64,000 nucleotides of DNA from Burkholderiaceae bacterium 26 (GTDB taxonomy: Bacteria; Pseudomonadota; Gammaproteobacteria; Burkholderiales; Burkholderiaceae), in NCBI GenBank assembly GCA_000955795.1, contig JYOB01000016.1, positions 149,908 to 213,907 on the forward strand. The letters run 5' to 3'. The position numbers and the translations under genes are program-made. Below, piece after piece: positions 1 to 8,483 of the stretch (positions are counted from its first letter, which is position 1; each line of letters starts with the position of its first letter). The notes beneath the pieces were generated by a model. It made no database searches, was not told where the DNA came from, and was given only the letters and a program-made list of their open reading frames with translations.

Positions 1-168
1 GTGTTCGGGTGTTCGGGTGTGCGGGTGTGCGGCCGGTCGAACGCCGAGATTGCGGAACGGCTGCACATCGGCGTGGAAACCGTTAAAAGCCACATGCGCC
101 AACTGCTCGGGCGCATGGGAGCGCGAAACCGCACTGAGTTGGCGACGATTTATCAACGCAGTCGGTAG
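1..168 (+). CDS. LuxR-type transcriptional regulator, C-terminal fragment
   Basis: This is the 3' end of a gene whose start lies outside the window; the frame is open from base 1 to the TAG at 166-168. The last 40 or so codons read as a LuxR-type helix-turn-helix (NAEIAERLHIGVETVKSHM, then RNRTELA), which binds DNA. The first 12 codons come from a low-complexity run of GTGTTCGG/GTGTGCGG units and do not look like the usual start of this domain, so the end of the window may be degraded or poorly assembled. The regulated genes cannot be told from the fragment. Confidence 0.7.
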   Translation: MFGCSGVRVCGRSNAEIAERLHIGVETVKSHMRQLLGRMGARNRTELATIYQRSR

Positions 169-254
169 GGGTGGTGTTTAGAACTCGCTTGGCTGCACTG
201 AGCCCGGCCACAGACGCCTCGCTCCACCGAGCGCGTCTTCCCTCTTCATCCCTG

Positions 255-1118
255 TCAGCTTGCCGGATTGCGTGCCATGACGACCCACGCCGCGCCGTTG
301 ATCATCACCGACCGCTCACCGGGAAGGCCCGCAAAGGCGGCACGAACCGCGGCCGAGGCGCGGGCGCGAATGTCGTCGGGCTGATCAGCGAGCACCCGCG
401 ACAGCGGGCCGACTTCGAGCGTCATCTTCACTGCGTCGTCGATTGCCGCGTCCCGCGTTTCTCCCTCGCCGAATGGGACGGCCGCGTCGAAGGGCGAGAT
501 AGCGATATCGCTAAAGCCAGCCGCCGTCAGGATGCGTGCCACGCGTTCCCTGTCACCGAACGAAAACGGGCCGGGCGCTTCGGGATGGGGCAGCGCGCTC
601 GGCGGGAGGATGCCCTTGAGCGCGCCCACTGGCAGGCGCATCCAATCGTTCTCGGCCGCACCGCGCCAGCAAACGAAAGCGACCCGGCCGCCCGGCCGGA
701 GCGCGCGTCGCATATGCGCGAACGCCGCTGTCGGATCGTCGAAGAACATCACCCCGAAACGCGAGAACAGGATGTCGAACGCGCCTTCGGGCAGCGCTGC
801 GCTACTGGCGTCGGCCACCTGAAACAGCGCCGGCGAATCCTTTGGCGCAAGCGCGCGCGCTCGGTCGATCAGCGGTTCGGATATGTCCACACCCAGCACT
901 TGCCCCTCCGCGCCAACGCGGGCTGCCAGAGCCAGACTCGATGCGCCCGCGCCGCAGCCGATGTCCAGCACGCGCTCGCCCGCTGCGGGCGCGGCGGCTT
1001 CTATCGCGGCCTGGCCGAACACCGCTACCAGAGCGTCCAGCCGGGCCTGGTTGGCGACCCAGCGCTCACCGCTTTGACCATTCCAGTCACCGACCTGATC
1101 CGCACTTTGCTTTGCCAT
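255..1118 (-). CDS. class I SAM-dependent methyltransferase
   Basis: A 287-residue soluble enzyme expected to transfer a methyl group from S-adenosylmethionine to an unknown acceptor. The SAM-binding glycine motif I (VLDIGCGAGASS) is near residue 50, followed by the acidic motif (GVDIS) and the FDILFSRFGVMFF strand typical of UbiE/Methyltransf_11 proteins. The ATG at 1118 was chosen because AAGGAG lies 8 bases upstream; the frame stays open further upstream but without a ribosome site. It points the same way as the oxidoreductase at 1215-2108 with about 100 bases between them. The substrate is not visible. Confidence 0.85.
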   Translation of the reverse strand: MAKQSADQVGDWNGQSGERWVANQARLDALVAVFGQAAIEAAAPAAGERVLDIGCGAGASSLALAARVGAEGQVLGVDISEPLIDRARALAPKDSPALFQVADASSAALPEGAFDILFSRFGVMFFDDPTAAFAHMRRALRPGGRVAFVCWRGAAENDWMRLPVGALKGILPPSALPHPEAPGPFSFGDRERVARILTAAGFSDIAISPFDAAVPFGEGETRDAAIDDAVKMTLEVGPLSRVLADQPDDIRARASAAVRAAFAGLPGERSVMINGAAWVVMARNPAS

Positions 1119-1214
1119 GTCATCTCCTTGACTTGACGATCCGCCTTTCACCGCGCCGATCTTCGCCAACCTTTTCGAAGGCGACGCCGCAACGGGAGAG
1201 GGGAATCTGTGCAC

Positions 1215-2108
1215 TCAAACAATCATCGACTGCTGGGCGAAGATGCCCGCCATCGCACCCTGCGAGGACGCCTGGGTAACGGATGGCAAGAACGGCGTGG
1301 CGAGGTCGCCAGCGGCGTAGATGCCGGGCATGCTGGTTTGGCGTCGGTCGTCGACGTTGAGGACCACGCCGGTGGGCGTATCGAGCGTGGCGAGGCCCAG
1401 GGATTCATGCAGGCTTGCGGACGGCTTGTTGCGCGGATTGGCGAACAGGATGTCGACCGCGACATTGCGGCCGGTATCGAGATTGACGGTGGTGATACGG
1501 CCCTTCTCGTGCGCTATCTCGACGATTCGGCCATCGACAAGGGGGATGTTGCGGCGCGCCAGATCGGCCTGAATATCGGGCGCAATGTCGCGACCATCGG
1601 CGAAGACAGTCAACTTGTCAGTCCAATCGCGGAACAGCTTGGCAGACTGATACGACTGCGGGCTGGACCAGACGAGGCCCCAATGCTGGCCGGCGACTTC
1701 AAAGCCGTCGCAATACGGGCACGGCACGATGGAGGTGCCCCAGCTTTCGGCAAAGCCCGGCACATCAGGCATCTGATCGGCGACGCCATAGCTCAGGATC
1801 ACGCGGCGCGCCCTCAGGGTTTCGTGATCGTCAGTGACGACGCAGAAATCGTCGATGGCGCCAGACACGCTCTCAGCCCGGGCGTGGACGAGGCTGACTG
1901 TTGGATAGCGCGCAATCTGCTGCCGCGCCTCGGCCAGGATGTCCAGCGGCGGCTTGTGATCGTGGCCGAGCAGGCCATGCGAGTGGCCGGCAAAGCGGTT
2001 GCGTGGCCGGCCGGTATCGAGAACGGTGACCTTGCGGCGGGCACGGCCAAGCTGCAGGGCGGCGGCGAGGCCGGCAAAGCTGCCGCCGATGATGATGACG
2101 TCATTCAT
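1215..2108 (-). CDS. thioredoxin-reductase-like FAD/NAD(P)H oxidoreductase
   Basis: A 297-residue flavoprotein of the thioredoxin reductase/AhpF type. It opens with an FAD-binding beta-alpha-beta motif (IIIGGSFAGLAAA, residues 4-16), and has the redox-active CPYCDG motif in the middle and the second FAD signature (GIYAAGDLA) near the C-terminus. It should shuttle electrons from NAD(P)H through FAD to a disulfide; the partner is unknown and no thioredoxin gene is adjacent. The start at 2108 places the dinucleotide motif at the N-terminus as in relatives. A TetR gene is transcribed divergently 146 bases away and probably controls it. Confidence 0.85.
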   Translation of the reverse strand: MNDVIIIGGSFAGLAAALQLGRARRKVTVLDTGRPRNRFAGHSHGLLGHDHKPPLDILAEARQQIARYPTVSLVHARAESVSGAIDDFCVVTDDHETLRARRVILSYGVADQMPDVPGFAESWGTSIVPCPYCDGFEVAGQHWGLVWSSPQSYQSAKLFRDWTDKLTVFADGRDIAPDIQADLARRNIPLVDGRIVEIAHEKGRITTVNLDTGRNVAVDILFANPRNKPSASLHESLGLATLDTPTGVVLNVDDRRQTSMPGIYAAGDLATPFLPSVTQASSQGAMAGIFAQQSMIV

Positions 2109-2211
2109 GGTGATGGGCTCCGTGTTGTGGATGAGGGGTGGGCCGGGGAAACCTGATCTGCACAACCGGTTGAAACCTGCCCTTGTCTTGCACATTGAGA
2201 TACTGAGTGGT

Positions 2212-2240
2212 ATCGTATTAACCAATTTCAATACTGTCAA
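2212..2240 (-). promoter_or_regulatory. sigma70-type promoter of the oxidoreductase gene
   Basis: Reading leftwards, TTGACA (2240-2235) and TACGAT (2217-2212) are separated by 17 bases, a near-consensus sigma70 promoter about 105 bases upstream of the oxidoreductase start. It lies between that gene and the divergent TetR gene, so the TetR protein is the natural candidate to bind here. Partial repeats of ATACTG and GGTATCG lie around it, but no perfect palindrome stands out. Confidence 0.6.
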
Positions 2241-2254
2241 GTACCGTAATTGTC

Positions 2255-2887
2255 GTGACCGAAAACAACCAAAGCCGGCGCGGCCGGCCCGCCAACGAAG
2301 CGCTTCGCCAAACGATCGTCGACGCCGCCTGCGAACTCTTTGTGGAATTGGGTTTTCAGGCGACGACGATGGACAAGGTTGCCCAGCGGGCGAAGATATC
2401 CAAGCTGAGCATCTATCGGCACTTCGAGAACAAGGAGGCGCTGTTCAGCGCGGCCATGGTGGCCCGCTGCGATCAATTTGCACCGCAGGCCCTTTCTGAA
2501 GGCGTCGACGGTTCGGCCGAAGATCAGCTCATGGCGGTGGGCTCATCCCTGCTGCGCACGCTGTTGAGCCCGGACGTTCGCAGTGTCGAAGCCATGGTTT
2601 TGGCCGACAAGACGAATCAAAAGGCGTTAAGCAAGCTTCATTACGAAGCCGGGCCCGCCCATGTCGTCTCCCACATCGAGGCCGTATTGCGTCAGCTGCA
2701 CGCGAAGGGGATGCTGAACGTGCCCGATACGCACCTGTCCGCCCGTTTGTTTGGCGCGCTTTTCAAAGGATCCGATCTGCTGCTGATCGCGCGCTTCGAT
2801 GAAGCCAGAGCAGAGGATGACAACGAAATCGAATCCTATTGCCGGGCGGCCGTCGCCATGTTCATCGCCGCGCACGGTGGCACCTAA
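2255..2887 (+). CDS. TetR/AcrR family transcriptional regulator
   Basis: A 210-residue repressor with the N-terminal TetR helix-turn-helix (residues about 14-58; TTMDKVAQRAKISKLSIYRHF is split here as TTMDKVAQRA and KISKLSIYRHF) and a C-terminal ligand/dimer domain. The start is GTG at 2255. It is divergent from the thioredoxin-reductase-like gene and shares its intergenic region, the usual layout of a local repressor and its target. The ligand is unknown; an electrophile or oxidant would fit a redox target, but that is inference. Confidence 0.85.
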   Translation: MTENNQSRRGRPANEALRQTIVDAACELFVELGFQATTMDKVAQRAKISKLSIYRHFENKEALFSAAMVARCDQFAPQALSEGVDGSAEDQLMAVGSSLLRTLLSPDVRSVEAMVLADKTNQKALSKLHYEAGPAHVVSHIEAVLRQLHAKGMLNVPDTHLSARLFGALFKGSDLLLIARFDEARAEDDNEIESYCRAAVAMFIAAHGGT

Positions 2888-2989
2888 CGGTGCGCTTTCA
2901 CGGCCGATGAAGAACACGGAAATTCTGACGGGCCCGGAAATCCCGACAGGCCCGGCCTGCCGGCTGCCCCCCTTGGCCCCGCGCTCCGA

Positions 2990-3560
2990 GTTCTGAACTC
3001 GACGTTCGAAGCTCCAAGCTCGGCATGTGGAGTTCGGAACCCCTCGCTTGGAGTTCTGAAGCCCATCTTTGGACCTCTGAGCCCCACGGTTGGAGCTCCG
3101 AACCCCATGGTTGGACCTCTGAGCCCCATCTTTGGAGTTCCGAACCCCATGGTTGGGCCTCTGAGCTCCATCTTTGGAGTTCCGAACTCCATGGTTGGAC
3201 CTCTGAGCTCCATCTTTGGACCTCTGAGACTCATCTTTGGATCTCTGAGCCTCATCTTTGGACCTCTGAGCTCCATCTTTGAACCTCTGACGCCCATGTT
3301 CCGAGTTCAGAGCCCCACGTTCGGGTCTCCGAGCTCCGATGTATCGGACCTTTGACTGCGGCGGTTGGACCTCTGACCCCGGCGTTTGACAGTTTTAGCT
3401 CGGCACGCGGGTCTCTGACCTCGGCGCGCGAGTGTTTGAGCTCGAAAATTTGAATGTCTGCGAGCGGCGCTTGGGTGTTGGCGCTCGGCGTTTGGGCCTC
3501 AGACCGTGGCGGTCGGGCCTTTGAGTGTCGTGCACGGCCCTTTGGGCTCGGCACGTAGAG
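2990..3560. repeat. 21-bp tandem repeat array (minisatellite)
   Basis: About 26 tandem units of 21 bp fill the stretch between the TetR gene and the next gene. The best conserved part is 3048-3299, twelve units in register, each close to TTGGACCTCTGAGCYCCATCT; an alternate form (TTGGAGTTCCGAACCCCATGG) is interspersed. Units decay on both sides. Because 21 is a multiple of three, every frame on both strands is a seven-residue repeat (such as WTSELHL on the plus strand), so open frames here are a by-product of the repeat. No start signal, ribosome site or signal peptide supports a protein. Confidence 0.85.
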
Positions 3561-3626
3561 GGCTGGGCGTTGTGCCCGGGCCTGGCGCCCCCGCCCGTCG
3601 CGGGTTCGCTTTTACTGCTGTTTTTA

Positions 3627-3905
3627 TTATTTCAGCTTGTTCGCGCGCTGAAGCACGCTCAGAACTTCCCACCGGTACAAGTCCACTGTCACACCATCCA
3701 GCGACGTCAGCATGAAAGCGCCAATCGCATCGAGAAACCCGGCCTGATACTCAACGGCCTTGTTCTGGACGCGAAGCTGGTATTCCAAGCGCAATGTCTC
3801 GGGGATGAACTGCCGCTGCATCTTCATGTTCATCTGGGTGCGCCGCAGATAATCCCGCCCGTTCAGGGCGCCTTGTGCATACAGGAGATTGTCTTCAATG
3901 CTCAT
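3627..3905 (-). CDS. small conserved-looking protein of unknown function
   Basis: A 92-residue protein starting at an ATG with a good GGAGG ribosome site 6 bases upstream (CGGAGGTGCCCG-ATG). The sequence is mixed alpha/beta in character, with no signal peptide or membrane segment, two methionine/glutamine-rich turns (MNMKMQRQF) and a hydrophobic C-terminal half. I do not recognise a domain. It follows a heavily structured 300-base region on the same strand, which may act as its leader. Function unknown. Confidence 0.6.
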   Translation of the reverse strand: MSIEDNLLYAQGALNGRDYLRRTQMNMKMQRQFIPETLRLEYQLRVQNKAVEYQAGFLDAIGAFMLTSLDGVTVDLYRWEVLSVLQRANKLK

Positions 3906-4316
3906 CGGGCACCTCCGGACGGAGGACGTTGCGCGATGCAGGTGAAGTGACAGTTTGCGGGGCGATGCCCGCGTGGGATGGGTACAGCTTGGGTCGGTTG
4001 ATCCATTGTCTTGCCTCTGGTTGAGTGAGGAGCCACCCACCTGGGAGGGTGGGCGGGCACACGACAAGGTCTGCAATACCGACGTTACTGTCATGACGGC
4101 AGGGCCGAAGCCCTCCCTGTCGGGCCCGCCCGAATGGGCGAACGACGACAGCGGTAGAAACTTGAGTTTCTTCCGGACAGGAACGGTCGAGATTGCAGTC
4201 TCGGCTGCGGTTGTTGCCGCAGCGGGTGGGAGTTTAGCGGGTCGCGACAAGACAGGGCAAGCTCGCATAGGCGAACCAACTCCATTGCAGTTTTCCCGTT
4301 CAATGATTCAATGGCC
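3906..4316. other. 411-bp intergenic region with five strong hairpins (possible structured RNA)
   Basis: The region holds a run of perfect inverted repeats: CCACCC/GGGTGG (4033-4052), AGGGC/GCCCT (4101-4114), CGCCC/GGGCG (4127-4140), AGAAACT/AGTTTCT with a CGG/CCG extension (4152-4175) and GCTGCGG/CCGCAGC (4204-4223). Four have short loops. On the minus strand they would lie in the leader of the 92-residue gene at 3627-3905. Minus-strand open frames cross the region but have no ribosome site and odd composition. I read it as a structured leader or small RNA rather than a gene. Confidence 0.45.
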
Positions 4317-6221
4317 TCAGCCGAACGAGATCACGCTGTCGCATAAGCGTTCAAGAGATGGGACCTTATGCCCCTTCTCCCAAAGCCATGCCAGACGCGC
4401 ACCAATGTGTAATGAGTTCTTTCCAAGCTCTTTGGCCATGCCACACTGGGCGCTAGCAAAGTTACCCGCATCGTTCCAAGCCTGCTCATCTACCTCCCCT
4501 TGCACTGTGGTTCCCATATTGGTTGACCACGCGACATAGGTGTCAGTCCAAATAGCTTTCTCCGGGAACGGTTGATTAACGTCTCCCCCAAGCACGGTAA
4601 GCAAAGCAGTGTTGTCACGCTTGTGCTCATCAGGACGATCCGTTCCTGTGTCACTGTCGTAAACGACGAACACTGGTATCTCCAATCCCTTTGCAATAAG
4701 CAGGGGTTGTAGCAGCGCATGCTTCGCTTGGACGGGAACAATATGCACTCCACGGGCCCGAAACTGGTCCCAACGCTCGGACAAAGTCAGCCATGCGTGA
4801 ACGTATGCGACATCCTCCAAGCCTTCCACAAGGACTAGTCGCTGCGCGAAAAACATCTCGTTCAAAGCGGGCTGCAGCACTTGGTTCACCTTTGCCATCG
4901 CTCCCTGTGGTCGCATTGCCTTTTGCCCTTTAGCAGCAGCAAAGGCATCTGCATAGGCCTCATAGCTGTACCGCTTCACAACAGACTTTGGAGACTTGGG
5001 AATTCGCCGCACAAGGCGAACGTTTTCAAAAGCGGCACCGGACACAAAGTGCGGGCTGTGAGTGGTAATAAGGACCTGCGAACCCTTGCCGCTGAGGGTT
5101 CGAAGTACATTTGAAAGATGACGAGCTTGCGGAGGGTGTTGGTACAGCTCGGGCTCTTCACAGCCGAGAACTAAAGTCGGGCCGCCTCCTTCAATCTCTG
5201 CAAGTTCCTGCAACAAAGAAATCAGAAAGGAGCGTTGGAGGCCGTGACCGAAGCGGGTAAGTTGGCCCTCGAACATACCTTCACGAGCTAGTACGCCCGC
5301 GAGGGGCTCCTCCACCTGAACCGACCTCTTGGGGTCTTGCTGCCATTGGACCTTCAGGCCAGCTTCTGGATGAGCCCATTCACTTAACCGGCGTCCCAGT
5401 GACTCTGTGATGCCATCTAAAGCGAATTGGTTTTTTTCCAATAGTTCTTTGTATTTCTCCTGCGCAGCACCTGATATTATCTTCAACTCCTCTGCAAAGT
5501 TGACTTTACTGCGAACAGCTCTTGCAAGTAGTCGGCCAAAAGCACTGTTCTTCGCCTCTGCCTGCTCCTCGCTTGCATCTTTAACAGCGGGTATATAGAC
5601 CCATTGAATGTATTTCGCCAGCCTATTTGCTCCTCGACTCACACCGTAAAACTGATCCTCACTTGGAATAAGTTCACAAGCATCGGGGCGCGCTGCCTCA
5701 TATTCTTGCAGCGCTGCTGCCATCCCATCTTTGGTAGAAGCAGCAGGAAGATCCGTGAATTTTTCGCGTATGACACCGTATATACCCTTTAGTTCAGCCA
5801 CCAACGCACCATCGCTCAAAGCTCTGAAATAGGGAGCGAATTGCTGCATGGCGAGTCGCTGTCCGTATTGCTTAACGGGCGCGGAAAGTGTGCTCTCATC
5901 ATAGACAGCCTTCGCTGCGACAGTAAGTACGCCTTGCCTAAAATAAGCCGAAAAGTCCTTCTGTGCGTCCTCGTTTAGATCAGAAAACTCTACGATTATC
6001 TCGACAGGAACTTTAGTGTTCTTCGCAAAAAAATCTTCCGCTTGAAGAGTAGTTAAATCCGTCGATACATTCTGCGTCTCTCTAAAAAAAACATTTAGAG
6101 CGCACAGAACAGTTGATTTTCCAGCACCATTTGCGCCAACCAAACAAGTATGGTCATCGACATGGATGGTCTCATCCTCGAATGAACGGAAATTTTTTAT
6201 TCGAATAGATTTGATACGCAT
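4317..6221 (-). CDS. OLD-family ATP-dependent nuclease (ABC ATPase + TOPRIM)
   Basis: A 634-residue protein combining an SMC/RecF-like ATPase with a TOPRIM nuclease, the layout of overcoming-lysogenisation-defect (OLD) nucleases, which often serve phage defence. Walker A is GANGAGKST (residues 29-37); a Walker B-like strand reads LVLGCEEPELYQHP, followed by the ITTHSPHF switch. The TOPRIM half carries LVEGLEDVAYV (464-474) and the acidic YDSDTG motif (521-526). The ATG at 6221 was chosen because GGTGGGG lies just upstream and MRIKSIRIKNFRSF is the normal N-terminus of such ATPases. The gene is less GC-rich than its neighbours, suggesting transfer. No GajB-like helicase is next to it. Confidence 0.85.
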   Translation of the reverse strand: MRIKSIRIKNFRSFEDETIHVDDHTCLVGANGAGKSTVLCALNVFFRETQNVSTDLTTLQAEDFFAKNTKVPVEIIVEFSDLNEDAQKDFSAYFRQGVLTVAAKAVYDESTLSAPVKQYGQRLAMQQFAPYFRALSDGALVAELKGIYGVIREKFTDLPAASTKDGMAAALQEYEAARPDACELIPSEDQFYGVSRGANRLAKYIQWVYIPAVKDASEEQAEAKNSAFGRLLARAVRSKVNFAEELKIISGAAQEKYKELLEKNQFALDGITESLGRRLSEWAHPEAGLKVQWQQDPKRSVQVEEPLAGVLAREGMFEGQLTRFGHGLQRSFLISLLQELAEIEGGGPTLVLGCEEPELYQHPPQARHLSNVLRTLSGKGSQVLITTHSPHFVSGAAFENVRLVRRIPKSPKSVVKRYSYEAYADAFAAAKGQKAMRPQGAMAKVNQVLQPALNEMFFAQRLVLVEGLEDVAYVHAWLTLSERWDQFRARGVHIVPVQAKHALLQPLLIAKGLEIPVFVVYDSDTGTDRPDEHKRDNTALLTVLGGDVNQPFPEKAIWTDTYVAWSTNMGTTVQGEVDEQAWNDAGNFASAQCGMAKELGKNSLHIGARLAWLWEKGHKVPSLERLCDSVISFG

Positions 6222-6320
6222 AGCCCCCACCAAATATCAAGGTAATCCTCATTTTCCCGAGCACATACCTTCGTGACATCGCACAGGGAGTGTCTGCAAC
6301 GCCTGAGTAAAGTCACGAAC

Positions 6321-7280
6321 TCAATTTCCACGCCCCATCTGCACCGTATACCGACACCCCGTCCGGTAATTGCTGCACCCCCAAAACGCCCCACTCTTCC
6401 CATTCCGCGCCACCAGCTTCACCCCACAAGCCGGGCACGAAGGCGTGCGGTAATCCCCCTCAAACACCTTCGCCAGCAGCGCGGCCTGCTTGTCTTCGGC
6501 CAGCGCGCGGATGCGCTCAAGCACCGCCGGCCCGTCCAATAGCTGGATACCGGCAAGCTCTGAAAACTCCTGCACCGGGTTGCCGACATAACCCGACAAA
6601 GACCAGAACACGCCCCGCTTGACCTTGTGCGCCAGCATGGAGCCGCCCAGCGCCCGCACCTGCTCCACCTTCACGGGCTTGGACCACGCCTTGCACTGGA
6701 CCACCGCCACGGGCGCGTCTTGGCCGGCCTTGTACAGCGTGGCGTCAATGCCGCCGTCTGCGCCGTGCGGCACCGTCTTCACCGCAAACCCCATCTGCTC
6801 GTAGTACTGCACGCACAGCAGCTCAAACCGCTTCCACTCAAGCGACTGGATGGCCTCCAGCGTCCAGGTCTGGGGCGTGGCGGGTTCTGCCGGTGTGGGG
6901 GCTTGCGGGGGTGTGGTGGTGTTGCGTGCGGGGTTGGGCGTGTTGCTGCCTGCGGCGTTGCGGGCGGGCTGGGGCGGCGCCTTCGGCGGGCGGGCGCGCC
7001 CAGCCGGCTCAGTGCGCGGGGGGCCGAGCCGGGCATCGGCCTGCTGGCTGCGCTCCCGCAGGTACGACAGCACGGCAAAGAAGGCGAGCAGCAACGCGGG
7101 CATCCAGGCCAGCCCGTGGGCCAGCATGCCGATGGCGCTCAACAGCGGGTTGGCCCCAAACGCGGCCGGGAGGATGTTGTGAAGAATCAGGTAGCTGGCT
7201 GCCGAGCCAATCGCCAGCATCCACCACGGCAGCGCCAACAGCACATCGCTGGTGGATGCTTGTTTTCTCCTCCGCCCCAT
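6321..7280 (-). CDS. membrane-anchored Mrr-type restriction endonuclease with zinc ribbon
   Basis: A 319-residue protein with two N-terminal membrane segments (about residues 12-35 and 45-70), a proline/alanine-rich linker, an Mrr_cat endonuclease domain (about 140-265) and a C-terminal topoisomerase-type zinc ribbon (CPACG near residue 285, C-N-Y-R-T-G-C near 305). The Mrr active-site residues are visible as GADGGIDATL and VVQCKAW (the D and QxK of the PD-(D/E)xK fold). Such proteins cut modified or foreign DNA, or survey DNA at the membrane. It stands about 100 bases upstream of the OLD-type nuclease on the same strand; both may be defence genes. Confidence 0.85.
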   Translation of the reverse strand: MGRRRKQASTSDVLLALPWWMLAIGSAASYLILHNILPAAFGANPLLSAIGMLAHGLAWMPALLLAFFAVLSYLRERSQQADARLGPPRTEPAGRARPPKAPPQPARNAAGSNTPNPARNTTTPPQAPTPAEPATPQTWTLEAIQSLEWKRFELLCVQYYEQMGFAVKTVPHGADGGIDATLYKAGQDAPVAVVQCKAWSKPVKVEQVRALGGSMLAHKVKRGVFWSLSGYVGNPVQEFSELAGIQLLDGPAVLERIRALAEDKQAALLAKVFEGDYRTPSCPACGVKLVARNGKSGAFWGCSNYRTGCRYTVQMGRGN

Positions 7281-7612
7281 TTACCGCCCCCGGCCTAACG
7301 CTCTTAGATATTTAGGACTAGGCGCTTTCTCTGATAATCCGATTCAAATCAGGGCGCCGGTTTTTTATTGGGAAACAGCATAGGCGATGCGTCGGGATTG
7401 CGCTGCCCCCGTTGGTGGGGTCTTTGGGGGTTTTTTTGGGTGGGGGTTGATAAAGATCGAATGTGGGCCGCTGATATATGTTTGGTGGAAATCTGAATTA
7501 AGAGTTGGGCATATCTGGGGTGCGGTGGTGGGCGGGGCTTCGCTGCGTTAGCATCTCGGTCCAGCACCTTGCTTGACGTACAAGCGCCATAGAGCACTGG
7601 GCTCTGGCGACC
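7281..7612. other. 332-bp intergenic region with terminator-like hairpins
   Basis: No gene is seen. Near the Mrr-type gene there is a nested hairpin (GGCGC 7321-7325 with GCGCC 7354-7358, and CTGAT 7331-7335 with ATCAG 7348-7352), followed by six T, so it would stop plus-strand transcription entering from the left. Further right a CCCCC/GGGGG pair is followed by seven T (about 7405-7437). The rest is plain sequence upstream of the Imm63-like gene. Confidence 0.55.
7321..7366 (+). terminator. rho-independent terminator-like hairpin
   Basis: Outer stem GGCGC/GCGCC and inner stem CTGAT/ATCAG enclose a 12-base loop; TTTTTT follows at 7361-7366. There is no plus-strand gene directly upstream, so it may be a relic or an insulator at the edge of the accessory block. 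Confidence 0.5.
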
Positions 7613-8038
7613 ATGCAGACCACCGTTATGAGAACGCTCGCAGAGATTGAGGCCGAAGTCGCGCGCCTAGCCAAACGGGTCAGCGCGCCTAGTAATGCCT
7701 GTCCGACGTTCGGATACACCGCCGATTTTGGGCGCCCACACATCGAGATTGAGTCTGGCCAATATCACTACGTTGTCGTTGAACGCGGCGCCGAGGTACT
7801 ACGCGAATCGACATCGGATCTGAACGAACTGCTGTACTGGATATTCGAAGGCGTGACGTTTTCCATGGCGTGCGCCTATGAATTGGCGCACCGCATTCCC
7901 GGACAGGACTTCAGGCGATTGATGTTCAGCAAGCAAGTCGAGCTGCTGTCGAGCATCGATCCGGACATGGCGCGGCAGGGCAAAGATGAGATTGCCAAGA
8001 CATTGCGCAACGCGCCGTTCAACGACAACCGGCTATAG
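7613..8038 (+). CDS. Imm63-like immunity protein
   Basis: A 141-residue soluble protein whose centre (IESGQYHYVVVERGAEV at about residues 44-60, then LLYWIFEGVTFSMA) matches my memory of Imm63, a family of immunity proteins found beside polymorphic toxins. It would bind and neutralise a toxin domain in the cytoplasm. No toxin gene is present here, so it may be an orphan kept for protection against competitors. The start at 7613 has no clear ribosome site; ATG at 7628 is an alternative. A second small protein follows 25 bases later with a strong ribosome site. Confidence 0.6.
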   Translation: MQTTVMRTLAEIEAEVARLAKRVSAPSNACPTFGYTADFGRPHIEIESGQYHYVVVERGAEVLRESTSDLNELLYWIFEGVTFSMACAYELAHRIPGQDFRRLMFSKQVELLSSIDPDMARQGKDEIAKTLRNAPFNDNRL

Positions 8039-8063
8039 GCTCGACAGAGCAAGGAGATATCGG

Positions 8064-8474
8064 GTGCAAGTGCTCCAGCTTCCAGCAGACGGTTCCTCCC
8101 TCTGGGCGGGCATGGACGACATCGAACTAATCACGCCTGATGGCCGTCATCACGTTCACCTGCGCTACGAAGGCGAACCGCCACACGGCGACTCATATCA
8201 CTTGATCCAGATCGACGGTGTACCCGCCCCCGGCTATGCGTGGGGCTGCACCTTTGCCTGCACGCCAGACTCGCGCTTGCTCGCGATGAGCTGGATGGAA
8301 AAGCGCATCGAGCGCAAGACTGCGGTGTTCGATCTAGAGGGAGGGCGGTATTTCGTGCTGCCTTTTTATATGGGCAACTTTTGCTTCCGATGGCCGCGCT
8401 TAGAGTGTGTGGACCCGGCATGTGAGCAACGCTCTTACGCGTTCAACGGCACTGAAAACTGGCTGGTCTACTAA
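8064..8474 (+). CDS. small soluble protein, possible second immunity protein
   Basis: A 136-residue protein starting at GTG 8064, with AAGGAG 7 bases upstream. It has a beta-rich pattern (IELITPDGRHHVHLRYEG, FDLEGGRYFVLPFYMGNF) and several cysteines, and no signal or membrane segment. I do not recognise the family. Position directly behind an Imm63-like gene and ahead of an ADP-ribosylglycohydrolase suggests a role in toxin protection, but this is inference from neighbourhood only. Confidence 0.55.
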   Translation: MQVLQLPADGSSLWAGMDDIELITPDGRHHVHLRYEGEPPHGDSYHLIQIDGVPAPGYAWGCTFACTPDSRLLAMSWMEKRIERKTAVFDLEGGRYFVLPFYMGNFCFRWPRLECVDPACEQRSYAFNGTENWLVY

Positions 8475-8483
8475 CTTTTGCAC

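Noticed and set aside
3025-3355. Open frames on both strands encoding tryptophan- or proline-rich heptad repeats
   Set aside because: They follow automatically from the 21-bp period of the minisatellite; no ribosome site or other coding sign supports translation.
4091-4303. Small arginine-rich protein on the minus strand
   Set aside because: It crosses the run of hairpins, lacks a ribosome site, and its composition follows the structured DNA rather than a protein.
7331-7360. tRNA-like 3' end (GATTCAAATC) as an attachment site
   Set aside because: The surrounding arms do not pair as a T-arm and acceptor stem; a nested terminator hairpin explains the sequence better.
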